The notes beneath the pieces were generated by a model, which was not told the origin of the DNA, searched no databases, and worked only from the letters and a program-made list of their open reading frames with translations. Below are positions 1-7,317 of a stretch of DNA of 64,000 nucleotides, one piece after another; within the stretch, counting starts at the first letter, position 1, and each line of letters opens with the position of its first letter. The stretch is taken from positions 62,001-126,000 of the forward strand of contig NZ_MJLZ01000003.1 of NCBI RefSeq assembly GCF_003666245.1. The letters are read 5' to 3'. Origin of the DNA: Brenneria alni. GTDB lineage: Bacteria; Pseudomonadota; Gammaproteobacteria; Enterobacterales; Enterobacteriaceae. Both the position numbers and the translations under genes were made by a program.

Positions 1-1
1 G

Positions 2-370
2 TTGCAGCAAATTCAGCTCGAACGGGAAAAGGCCACGCTGGCAGACCAGCAGGCTGCGCAGCACGAACAGCAGGAAACCATCAGGAACGGGGATAACGCG
101 ACGGATGAGTATGTGCGCCAGACACGCCCCAAAATGGCCAGGCTCTCGCTGTATAGCTCTATTGGCTATGTGCTGATGATGAGCATCGGCCAGCAGATTG
201 CCGCCATTGTCACGGCCACCGGGCATGTAATGACAATGCCCGCACCGGACTGGGATATCGCGCTGATGCTGTGTACCCCGGCCCTGGGATATCTGGGATT
301 CAGAACGCTTGACGGTTTTGCCCGTTATAGCAAATCCAGCAAACACAAGGTGCCGCTGAGCAATGGATGA
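2..370 (+). CDS. 3TM-type holin family protein (5' end outside window)
   Basis: The reading frame is open to the left edge, so the true start is probably outside the window. The visible part is a charged, Gln-rich segment, then hydrophobic stretches at about residues 50-75 and 85-100. The C-terminal pattern LGYLGFRTLDG and the TRP before the first membrane segment resemble three-transmembrane holins of the gene-transfer-agent type. A holin permeabilises the inner membrane at lysis and would sit next to the endolysin, which is expected upstream. It overlaps the next gene by 8 bases. Family assignment is from pattern recognition only. Confidence 0.6.
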   Translation: MQQIQLEREKATLADQQAAQHEQQETIRNGDNATDEYVRQTRPKMARLSLYSSIGYVLMMSIGQQIAAIVTATGHVMTMPAPDWDIALMLCTPALGYLGFRTLDGFARYSKSSKHKVPLSNG

Positions 371-593
371 TTTTGATCGCGCCAGTTCGCTGGAAATTGA
401 TGAACGGGAACGGGTGTTAAATGCCCATTTAAACCGTATTAAAGAAGCCCCGATTGAATACGGCTTTTGTAATGACTGTGGAGATGACATTCCCGCCCAA
501 CGTCTGGCCGCGCACCCCGATGCCGTTTGCTGTGTGACGTGTCAGGAAATCAGAGAATTGCGGGAGGCTCAGCGTGGACTGGCAAGTCATTAA
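363..593 (+). CDS. TraR/DksA-type C4 zinc finger protein
   Basis: A 76-residue protein. A charged N-terminal helix is followed by a four-cysteine zinc finger: C36-x2-C39 with the family-typical CGDDIP and RL after it, then C57-x2-C60. This is the C-terminal module of DksA and of phage or plasmid TraR, which bind in the RNA polymerase secondary channel. Small members are common in late operons of Mu-like and P2-like phages. Whether this one acts on RNA polymerase is inference. The start is ATG inside the end of the holin gene and the stop lies inside the next gene, so translation is probably coupled. Confidence 0.85.
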   Translation: MDDFDRASSLEIDERERVLNAHLNRIKEAPIEYGFCNDCGDDIPAQRLAAHPDAVCCVTCQEIRELREAQRGLASH

Positions 594-876
594 AGAGTAT
601 TGGGGCATCATTTGGGCGCTGGTGATGACCGGGGTAAACCTGGTCATGATTCTTTTGGCAAAGACTTATGTGAAGCGTGAGGAAGTTGACACGCTGAAAT
701 CGCGGGTAACAGCAATGGAAACCGTTATTGCATCAATGCCGAATCAAAAAGAGCTTCATGCGCTTCAGTTGGAAATGAGCAACTTGCGGGGTGATTTGAA
801 AGCACTGGCCCCAAAGTTGGCACAGGTTCAACGGATTAGCGATTTGTTACTGGAAAATGAGTTAAAGGATAAGTGA
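574..876 (+). CDS. DUF2730 family protein (Mu gp25-like)
   Basis: A 100-residue protein with one N-terminal membrane segment (about residues 10-30) followed by a heptad-rich region that should form a coiled coil. This matches the DUF2730/Mu gp25 family, which sits at this place between the lysis genes and the terminase. The start is GTG at 574, with GGGAGG a few bases upstream, overlapping the zinc-finger gene by 20 bases. The function is unknown. A spanin or membrane-anchored lysis accessory role is possible from its architecture but not shown. Confidence 0.75.
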   Translation: MDWQVIKEYWGIIWALVMTGVNLVMILLAKTYVKREEVDTLKSRVTAMETVIASMPNQKELHALQLEMSNLRGDLKALAPKLAQVQRISDLLLENELKDK

Positions 877-880
877 GGCC

Positions 881-1174
881 ATGGCCATGCGTGAAATTCT
901 GGATAGCGATCAGCGGTTAGTTATCTTGCGCTCACTGCTTGATGCGGGCGATAGCGCCAACGAATCAGTATTGCAAACCTGTTTGCTGGCCTACGGCCAC
1001 CGCGTTTCCCGCGATCAGGTTCGTACGCATTTGAACTGGTTATCTGAGCAGGGACTTATCGATCTCGACGACGTGGTCGGGTGCTTTGTCGCGGCGATAA
1101 CCGGACGCGGTGACGATGTTGCGCGGGGGCTGGCCGTGGTGCCGGGCATCAAAAAACCACGGGCGCGGGGGTAA
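881..1174 (+). CDS. Mu gp26-like winged-helix phage protein
   Basis: A 97-residue protein resembling the small gp26-like family upstream of the terminase in Mu-like phages (often annotated VpaChn25_0724 family). The sequence reads as helix-turn-helix with a wing: two helices about residues 10-35, then VSRDQVRTHLNWLSEQGL, the typical end of a winged-helix recognition helix and its follow-on. It may bind DNA, but no role has been shown that I know of. It starts 4 bases after the preceding stop with ATG; a second ATG lies two codons in. Its last base overlaps the next start. Confidence 0.65.
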   Translation: MAMREILDSDQRLVILRSLLDAGDSANESVLQTCLLAYGHRVSRDQVRTHLNWLSEQGLIDLDDVVGCFVAAITGRGDDVARGLAVVPGIKKPRARG

Positions 1175-1452
1175 TGATGGCGACTGTTAAACCGTATACC
1201 ACTGCCACCCGTCGCTATATTCATCAGCTTGCGGCGGTCATGGTTTGTCTCGAAATTGAGCGGGAAGTTATTGCGGGAGCCATTGAAAAGGCCACCGGAA
1301 AGCCGTATGACAAGAGCGCCCCGGACAGCTTCAGCAATACGTTTCTTTCCAAAAATGCTGAATATGACAGAGCATGGAAAGCCCTAAGCCGTGCCATCGC
1401 TAAAGAGCGTAAGCAACAGCTTATGATGGCGAGGAGCAAAAATGGCCGATGA
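1174..1452 (+). CDS. hypothetical phage protein, 92 aa
   Basis: I do not recognise this protein. It is mostly helical by composition, with a basic C-terminus (KERKQQL, then SKNGR) and no clear motif. It lies between the gp26-like gene and the probable small terminase, overlaps both (TAATG at its start, 11 bases at its end) and is therefore very likely translated. A packaging-related or DNA-binding role is a guess from position and charge. A second in-frame ATG follows directly, so the start could be 1177. Confidence 0.6.
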   Translation: MMATVKPYTTATRRYIHQLAAVMVCLEIEREVIAGAIEKATGKPYDKSAPDSFSNTFLSKNAEYDRAWKALSRAIAKERKQQLMMARSKNGR

Positions 1453-2017
1453 ACGCCCGACCCGTGGCCGTCCTTCAAAGATTGATTTGTTGCCGACTGC
1501 TATCCGCGATGCTTTGCATCAGATGCTGCGCGACAAGCAGTACACCCAGGAACAGATCCGTGAGGCCATCAACGAACTGATTGACGAGCACAACCTACCG
1601 GACGATATGCAGCTTAGCCGCACCGGACTGAACCGCTACGCCAGCCGGATGGAGTCTGTTGGCTCTAAAATTCGCGCTTCCCGTGAAATGGCTGAGATAT
1701 GGGCGGCAAAGCTGGGTTCCGCGCCGACGTCTGATGTCGGCAAGCTGCTAATGGAATTTGTGAAAACCCTGGCGTTTGAAACGTCCATGGCGCTGGCTGA
1801 GAAAGACAAAGCCGTTGAGCCGAAAGCGCTGGGGCAACTGGCGTTGGTTGCCCAACGTATCGAGTCCGCGCAGATGGTCAGCCACAAGCGCGAAAAAGAG
1901 ATCCGCCAGGCGTTCGCGGAAGAAGCGGCGGAACAGGCTGAACAAATTACAAAACAGGCTGGACTGTCTGCGGAAACCGCCGCTGATATCCGTCGCCAGA
2001 TTCTTGGAATTGTCTGA
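1442..2017 (+). CDS. DUF3486 family protein, probable small terminase subunit (Mu gp27-like)
   Basis: A 191-residue protein with an N-terminal GRPSKIDLLP motif and a following helix-turn-helix-like segment (about residues 15-65), then a long helical region. This is the DUF3486/Mu gp27 family directly upstream of the large terminase. By position and DNA-binding fold it is taken to be the small terminase subunit that recognises the packaging site. The stop TGA overlaps the ATG of the large subunit, the arrangement expected for partners made together. Confidence 0.82.
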   Translation: MADERPTRGRPSKIDLLPTAIRDALHQMLRDKQYTQEQIREAINELIDEHNLPDDMQLSRTGLNRYASRMESVGSKIRASREMAEIWAAKLGSAPTSDVGKLLMEFVKTLAFETSMALAEKDKAVEPKALGQLALVAQRIESAQMVSHKREKEIRQAFAEEAAEQAEQITKQAGLSAETAADIRRQILGIV

Positions 2018-3615
2018 TGACTACAACGCTCCCCGTCAATGCGATGGCCAACGACGCCATTACTAGTGCATCGGCGGCTGCCATTCTCGCAGGTGAGTTT
2101 GATGAGGATCAAGTGCTCCTGCCTTATCAGCGCCGCTGGATTGCAGATCAGGCTCAAATCAAAATCGGAGAAAAGTCACGCCGTACCGGATTAACCTGGG
2201 CTGAAGCCGCTGATGCGGCATTAAATGGCTCAATGTCACGAACTGCGGGCGGTTGCGATACCTTCTATGTTGGCACGACGAAGGATATGGCCCGTGAGTT
2301 TATTGATGCTTGTGCGATGTGGGCTAAAGCCTACAACCTTGCAGCGGATGATGTTGGCGAGGAAGTTCTGGCTGATGAAGACAAAGACATTCTGGTTTAC
2401 GTCATCAATTTTGCCAGCGGTTTCAAAATTAAGGCGCTGTCGTCCAATCCTTCAAACTTGCGCGGTATGCAGGGCAACGTCGTTATCGATGAGGCAGCGT
2501 TTCAGGGGGATCTGGCTGCATTACTGAAAGCGGCATTGGCGCTGACAATGTGGGGGAGTAAAGTTCGCATCATCTCTACCCATAACGGCATTGAACACCT
2601 GTTTAACATCCTGATTACAGAATGTCGGGCAGGTAAGCGCCGTTACTCAGTTCATCGCATTGATATCGAGCTGGCCATCCGCGAGGGGCTTTATAAGCGT
2701 ATCTGTCAGGTCACTCACCAAATCTGGTCACAGGAAGCAGAGGCTGAGTGGCTGGCAAACTTGTTGAGTGATACCGCGACAAAGGAAGATGCTCGCGAAG
2801 AATACTATTGCGAGCCGAAGAACGGCGGCGGCACCTATTTACCGCGTTCCATCCGGGAGCGTGCAGCGCGTGGTGCTGGCCCCGTACTGCGCTTTACTGG
2901 TACGGCGGAATACAACGCACTACACGAATCACTCCGCGCACTGGATATGCAGGAGTGGTTAGAGCAAACCGTATTGCCTGTACTCAATCAGTTACCCGTC
3001 ACCCTGCGCCACGCGCTGGGTGAAGACTTTGCCCGCAGTGGCCATCTGACCGTATTCGCGCCCATTACCGTCAACGAGGACACCACGCGCACGGTGCCGT
3101 TCCTGGTCGAATTAGCCAACGTTCCGTACAAGCAGCAGGAACAGGCGCTTTACTTCATCTGTGACCGTCTGCCGCGCCGCGATGGCATCAAGCTCGATGG
3201 CCGGGGCAATGGTAACTATCTGGCGGAGCAAGCCGCCGAACGGTACGGCAATGAAGTCGAAGTGGTGATGCCATCCGTCGCCCACTATCGGGAGAACATG
3301 CCGCGCTTCAAAGCCGCATTTGAAGACGATGAACTGGTGGTGCCAAAGCATGAGGACGTCATTAACGACCTGGGCCAGATTGTCGTGTTGCGCGGCGTAC
3401 CGGGCATTGACGACAAAGAGAACAAAGGGAGCGATGGCCATAAACGTCATGGCGACAGCGCCTATGCCATCTTTCTGGCATTTCTGGCCAGCAAAGAAGA
3501 TTGCCGCCGCTACGAGCTGCATCGCTTAAATAAACCCGAACGGCCGGACGAGCGAGAAGAACGCCGCCAGATGCGGATCACCCGTGGGCTGAAGAATCAA
3601 CGAGGGCTGTTGTAA
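2017..3615 (+). CDS. phage terminase large subunit (Mu gp28-like)
   Basis: A 532-residue packaging ATPase and nuclease. A degenerate Walker A lies at about residues 51-60 (GEKSRRTGLT), as in other Mu-type terminases. A Walker B is at about 155-160 (VVIDEA), and STHNG near 190 fits the coupling motif. The C-terminal half carries RNase H-like nuclease acidic residues, for example near GEDFARSGH and in HGDSAYA. The protein packs Mu DNA headful-wise into the prohead through the portal. The start ATG overlaps the stop of the small subunit and the stop overlaps the portal start. Confidence 0.92.
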   Translation: MTTTLPVNAMANDAITSASAAAILAGEFDEDQVLLPYQRRWIADQAQIKIGEKSRRTGLTWAEAADAALNGSMSRTAGGCDTFYVGTTKDMAREFIDACAMWAKAYNLAADDVGEEVLADEDKDILVYVINFASGFKIKALSSNPSNLRGMQGNVVIDEAAFQGDLAALLKAALALTMWGSKVRIISTHNGIEHLFNILITECRAGKRRYSVHRIDIELAIREGLYKRICQVTHQIWSQEAEAEWLANLLSDTATKEDAREEYYCEPKNGGGTYLPRSIRERAARGAGPVLRFTGTAEYNALHESLRALDMQEWLEQTVLPVLNQLPVTLRHALGEDFARSGHLTVFAPITVNEDTTRTVPFLVELANVPYKQQEQALYFICDRLPRRDGIKLDGRGNGNYLAEQAAERYGNEVEVVMPSVAHYRENMPRFKAAFEDDELVVPKHEDVINDLGQIVVLRGVPGIDDKENKGSDGHKRHGDSAYAIFLAFLASKEDCRRYELHRLNKPERPDEREERRQMRITRGLKNQRGLL

Positions 3616-5195
3616 TGTTAAATAAAGTCACCGGAGCAATCCGTAAGTTGCTCCACCCCGACACCGGGGAACCGGTTCAGGTCAGCAAAGAGGCATTGCA
3701 GCAAGAGCAGACCCGCGCCCGTTCTACGGGCATTCGTCGGGCAAATGCCGGTATCAGCGTCGCCAGTACCCTTACCCCTCGCCGTCTGGCCGGGGTGTTG
3801 CGTAATGCCGCTGATGGTAGTCCGCTAGACTACTTTATCCTGGCCGAAGAGATGGAAGAGCGTGATCTCCATTATTCCAGCGTTCTGCGTACCCGTAAGT
3901 TGACCGTCGCCGGGATCGTCCCGACGGTAGAAGCTGCATCCGATGATGAAAACGACATCAAACTGGCGGATGCGGTGCGCGTCATGATGGAACGGCCGCA
4001 AATCCCCGAGCTGTTGTTTGACCTGCTTGATGGTCTGGGAAAAGGTATCGCCGTCGCGGAAATATTGTGGGACACGTCAACGATTCCCTGGATGCCGCGC
4101 GACTACTCATGGGTTGATCCGCGCTTCCTCAAAATGGACGCCGACACGTTGCGCAAGGTGCATGTGTTAACCGAAGCGGAACCGTTTAACGGCGAACCGC
4201 TGGCCGCTTACAAGTACATCATTCACCAACCCCGTCTGAAATCCGGCTTGCCGTTGCGTAACGGCCTGGCGCGGCTGGTCGCTGTCATGTACATGCTGAA
4301 ATCATTTACCGTGCGGGACTGGTGGGCGTTCGGCGAAAAGTTTGGTCTGCCCATCGTCATCGGCAAATATGGGCCGAATGCCAGCCCGCAAGATATCAAG
4401 ACCCTGATTGATGCGATTGCGTCCCTTGCGAGCGATGCCGGTTGTGCCATCCCGCAATCAATGCTGATTGATATGAAAGAAACCGCCAGCCGCCAGGGCG
4501 GCGGCGATCTTTTCGAAGGTATGGCGGAATGGTGCGACGCACAGACCAGTAAAGCGGTGCTTGGCCAGACTATGACCACGGACGACGGCAGCAGCCAGAG
4601 CCAGGCGAACGTACATAACCAGGTGCGCATGGACATTGCAAAATGGGATGCGCGGCAGCTTGAGAACACGCTGAATGAGTTCCTGATCCGCCCGTTCGTC
4701 ATGCTCAACTACGGCGGGCAGGAAAACTATCCGCGCGTTTGTTTACGCATCAATGAACCTGAAGACCTGAAGGCGCTGGTCGAGTCGCTGATCCCGTTGA
4801 TTGACCGGGGCATGAAAGTGCAGATGTCCGAACTGCGCGACAAGTTCGGCCTGGCCGAGCCGGAGGAAGGCGCGGAAATCCTGCTGCCGGTTAATGCTCA
4901 ATCGGGTAGCTATGCCATGTTGCCCGCGATGAACCGGGAGCAAATCGCGCTCAATCGCACATCGCCCCAGGACGATATCGACCAGCTAACAGCCGATGCT
5001 ATCAGCGACTGGCAGCGCGTCGGTACGGCGTTTACCAATCCTGTGTTAGCGCTGGCCAATGAAGTGGATAGCTATGAATCGTTTTTGGCCCGGTTGCCGG
5101 AGCTGCAAGACAGCCTGGACGCCGGTGAATTTGTTGATCAACTGGCGCGGCTGTGTTTTCAAGCGCGCGGATTGGGGGATGTTAGTGATGAATGA
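3615..5195 (+). CDS. DUF935 portal protein (Mu gp29-like)
   Basis: A 526-residue portal protein of the Mu type. It forms the dodecameric ring at the capsid vertex through which DNA enters and leaves. Recognisable landmarks are EERDLHYSSVLRTRK around residue 82, the FDLLDGLGKGIAVAEILWD region around 135-150, and the long conserved middle with SFTVRDWWAFGEKFGLP. It starts on the last base of the terminase gene and ends 8 bases inside the next small ORF. In Mu the F-like head gene follows directly; here four small ORFs intervene. Confidence 0.92.
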   Translation: MLNKVTGAIRKLLHPDTGEPVQVSKEALQQEQTRARSTGIRRANAGISVASTLTPRRLAGVLRNAADGSPLDYFILAEEMEERDLHYSSVLRTRKLTVAGIVPTVEAASDDENDIKLADAVRVMMERPQIPELLFDLLDGLGKGIAVAEILWDTSTIPWMPRDYSWVDPRFLKMDADTLRKVHVLTEAEPFNGEPLAAYKYIIHQPRLKSGLPLRNGLARLVAVMYMLKSFTVRDWWAFGEKFGLPIVIGKYGPNASPQDIKTLIDAIASLASDAGCAIPQSMLIDMKETASRQGGGDLFEGMAEWCDAQTSKAVLGQTMTTDDGSSQSQANVHNQVRMDIAKWDARQLENTLNEFLIRPFVMLNYGGQENYPRVCLRINEPEDLKALVESLIPLIDRGMKVQMSELRDKFGLAEPEEGAEILLPVNAQSGSYAMLPAMNREQIALNRTSPQDDIDQLTADAISDWQRVGTAFTNPVLALANEVDSYESFLARLPELQDSLDAGEFVDQLARLCFQARGLGDVSDE

Positions 5196-5493
5196 CGTAA
5201 TCAAGCCCACATCAAAAGGCAAGAATGATGGTGAAGTTGATTATCTCACTTCCGATGACGCCCGCTTTTTAGTCATGCGCGGCGACTACTCGGAAGCAGA
5301 TATTATCCATGCGGCCGTTAATCAAAATGTTATCGACACGGAATATGCCAAAAACTGGGCTGGTGCCAGCTATTACCAGACCTGGTACAAGGTAAGCCCT
5401 ATCGGCGGGCAGGATGGTTATTCCGGCTGGCACCACCCGATAGATAACCCATGTCGCGGCGCTTATTTCGCATCTGTTCTGTGCTGGGATTGA
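5188..5493 (+). CDS. hypothetical phage accessory protein A, 101 aa
   Basis: Not recognised. It opens the block inserted between portal and F-like head gene. The chosen start is ATG 5188, with GGGGG about ten bases upstream; an ATG at 5179 lies too close to it. The N-terminus is polar (SKGKNDGE), followed by a helical SDDARFLVMRGDYSEADI segment and a compact Trp, Tyr and Gly-rich C-terminus ending ASVLCWD. There is no signal peptide and no membrane segment. Base composition looks AT-richer than the portal gene by eye, suggesting separate acquisition. The function is unknown. Confidence 0.6.
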   Translation: MNDVIKPTSKGKNDGEVDYLTSDDARFLVMRGDYSEADIIHAAVNQNVIDTEYAKNWAGASYYQTWYKVSPIGGQDGYSGWHHPIDNPCRGAYFASVLCWD

Positions 5494-5504
5494 GGGGAAT
5501 AATC

Positions 5505-5729
5505 ATGTTGAATTCGACTAAAGAGCGTATGGCCACGTTAGCAAATGACCCTAATCATTTGCGGCGCTTAATGGTTCTGTGGCCTGAGAATCATATGATT
5601 CATCAGTTAGCAAAGGCGCACCTGGAAGCGCTGGAAAAGCTGATGCCATTTACACCGGCAAGGGGGCCGAAAATCCCTGCAATGGCTCCTAGCGTCGTTC
5701 TATCAGTGAGGGAAACCACCGATGATTAG
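5505..5729 (+). CDS. hypothetical phage accessory protein B, 74 aa
   Basis: Not recognised. It is a small helical protein with an amphipathic N-terminal half and a Pro-rich tail (PFTPARGPKIPAMAP). ATG 5505 has GAGGGG 7-8 bases upstream, which decides the start over an upstream in-frame codon. It lies 11 bases after protein A and overlaps protein C by 8 bases, so the three are one translational unit. No membrane segment or metal motif is visible. A moron-type role (superinfection or host takeover) is only a guess from position. Confidence 0.55.
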   Translation: MLNSTKERMATLANDPNHLRRLMVLWPENHMIHQLAKAHLEALEKLMPFTPARGPKIPAMAPSVVLSVRETTDD

Positions 5730-6168
5730 TTCCATCACCAAAGACCAATGGGCAGAGATTGCCGACGCGCTTCAGGGCTATTTCTGTCACGTTGAATTCA
5801 AATATCAGGATACGGTAATTTCTGTTGCGCGAGAGCGTTCCGGTGAAAGCCGTACAGTCTTATCCATTTATTTTGACGGCATAATTCGCGTCGGCTGGGG
5901 TTTAGAAAAAAGCGATAGTTACAACCCTATGACCAAACTTTTCTGGTGCGAGAAGAAGAAACGCTATTATTCACCAAAGCGTGTTGCAGAGATTGAAAAG
6001 CGATTCGGTAAACGGAGCGCTAAGAAAAACTTCCCATCACTGCATGAATCTATGTCTTACCGGGTTCCATACTTTTCCAGTTCTGCCAGCCTTATCCGGC
6101 AGTTCAAAAAAGTCGATGGGCTGAGTTGGATTAGCGAGACGATAAAGGATACCGCCGATGCGAACTAA
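5722..6168 (+). CDS. hypothetical phage accessory protein C, 148 aa
   Basis: An alpha/beta-looking soluble protein. It starts ITKDQWAEI, has a strand-rich middle (SRTVLSIYFDGIIRVGW) and a basic KKKRYYSPKRVAEIEKRFGKR segment, and ends with an aromatic region. The order of an EQW-like start, a beta core and a (K/R)RFGKR helix resembles uncharacterised phage proteins I have seen in other temperate phages, but I cannot name a family. ATG 5722 overlaps protein B and the stop overlaps the 40-residue ORF that follows. The function is unknown. Confidence 0.6.
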   Translation: MISSITKDQWAEIADALQGYFCHVEFKYQDTVISVARERSGESRTVLSIYFDGIIRVGWGLEKSDSYNPMTKLFWCEKKKRYYSPKRVAEIEKRFGKRSAKKNFPSLHESMSYRVPYFSSSASLIRQFKKVDGLSWISETIKDTADAN

Positions 6169-6280
6169 ATATGTACGCCGTGAGCGGCTTGATTTCCATC
6201 GGCCTGAATACTGGCCGGTGAAACATCATACGTATTTTGCTCAAGTCCATGGCTATTATTACGGTAGGAAGCATGTCTGA
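6158..6280 (+). CDS. small basic aromatic phage ORF, 40 aa
   Basis: A short ORF starting ATG 6158 with AAGGA eight bases upstream. It encodes 40 residues rich in Arg, Lys, His and Tyr (starts MRTKYVRRERLDFHRPEYW, ends YYYGRKHV). Its start lies 11 bases inside protein C and its stop lies 8 bases inside the F-like head gene, so it bridges the two translationally. The good ribosome site and double coupling argue that it is real. Composition suggests nucleic-acid binding, but nothing more can be said. Confidence 0.5.
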   Translation: MRTKYVRRERLDFHRPEYWPVKHHTYFAQVHGYYYGRKHV

Positions 6281-7106
6281 TAAAATTCCCGACATCATCC
6301 CCAAAGAATCCCTTGCCTGGTTCAAAGCCAAAAAGCTGAAGCCAGGCTTTGACTATCGTGACGTCTGGCTCGAAGAGCATAGCGCCGCTTTCACCGTCGC
6401 AAAGATGACTAACCTTGATTTGCTTAACGACGTGAAGGAACTGCTGACCCAGGCACTCGAAGAGGGACAGACCTTCAGAGAGTTCCAGAAAGCATTAGAG
6501 CCGCGCCTTGTGAAGCGCGGTTGGTGGGGTGTGGTCGAGATGGTTGACCCGTTGACAGGTGAAAACAAAACTGTACAGGTTGGCAACGACCAACGGCTGC
6601 GTGCCATCTACGACACCAATATGCGAACCGCCCGCGCCGCTGGCCAGTGGCAACGCATTGAGCGAACCAAACGCGCCATGCCGTATCTGTTGTATACGTT
6701 GGGGCCGTCGCGCGAGCATCGTGTTGATCATCTGAAATGGGCAAATACCTGTTTACCTGTCGAACATCCGTTCTGGCTAACGCATTCTTGCCCGAACGGT
6801 TGGGGATGTAAATGCAGCCTGCGCCAGGTCAGTAAGTACGAGTATGACGAAATGGTGAAGAACGGCGTCACGGCCACGGAACCTGTGTATGAAGACGGCC
6901 AGCCGACAGGCCAGGTCACGCGGACTAAAGTACCGCTGAAGACCGAGGCACCGCCGGTCAAAAATGTGAAGTGGCTGAACAAGCGCACGGGTGAGGAAGA
7001 GCTAATTCCCGAAGGCATTGATCCGGGCTGGAACTATAATCCCGGCATCAATCGCCAGGCCGCGCTTGAGCGCCAGCTCAATGCCAAACAACAGGCAGAC
7101 CAATAA
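6273..7106 (+). CDS. phage head morphogenesis protein, F-like / SPP1 gp7 family (Mu gp30-like)
   Basis: A 277-residue minor head protein. The N-terminal half is helical. The conserved F-like core runs from about residue 100 to 200, with YDTNMRTARAAGQW, the LGPSREHRVDH segment and the HSCPNGWGCKC cysteine-containing motif typical of the family. It is an internal head protein needed for prohead assembly and, in relatives, for DNA delivery. ATG 6273 is chosen because AGGAA precedes it closely and it removes a 12-residue upstream extension with no ribosome site. The gene is followed by a 211-base gap. Confidence 0.9.
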   Translation: MSDKIPDIIPKESLAWFKAKKLKPGFDYRDVWLEEHSAAFTVAKMTNLDLLNDVKELLTQALEEGQTFREFQKALEPRLVKRGWWGVVEMVDPLTGENKTVQVGNDQRLRAIYDTNMRTARAAGQWQRIERTKRAMPYLLYTLGPSREHRVDHLKWANTCLPVEHPFWLTHSCPNGWGCKCSLRQVSKYEYDEMVKNGVTATEPVYEDGQPTGQVTRTKVPLKTEAPPVKNVKWLNKRTGEEELIPEGIDPGWNYNPGINRQAALERQLNAKQQADQ

Positions 7107-7317
7107 CCTTATCTTTTAGTCTTCATAAAACCGCCGTGGTGACGTTGTCGCCGTCTGTGATACGATGACGCATGGAAATTTTGTTAAACGTTTCTGTGCG
7201 TTTTTAAACATGGTTTAAACGTGGTTCCCCATCTAAGTTAGAGTGAAGCCGGTTAATCCGGCTTTTTCTTTGCCTCCCGCACACTGTCCGTCAGTATTCC
7301 TGATTACGGACGACCCA
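7107..7317 (+). promoter_or_regulatory. non-coding gap before the protease gene, probable late promoter region
   Basis: The only gap over 200 bases inside the structural genes. It holds a terminator (7247-7270) and, upstream of it, an AT-rich stretch with nested palindromic words built on GTTTAAAC (about 7171-7221). A TTAT...ATAA pair lies near 7111-7130. Mu has a late promoter just before its protease gene, driven by the activator C. The same position here suggests an equivalent, but no -10/-35 pair or C site can be named with confidence. Confidence 0.45.
7247..7270 (+). terminator. rho-independent terminator before the protease gene
   Basis: A perfect six-base-pair stem, AGCCGG with CCGGCT around a TTAAT loop, is followed by TTTTTCTT. 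It would end the packaging and head transcript before the capsid operon, unless antitermination applies. It overlaps the 5' extension of the protease reading frame, which is a reason to place the protease start downstream at 7318. Confidence 0.75.
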
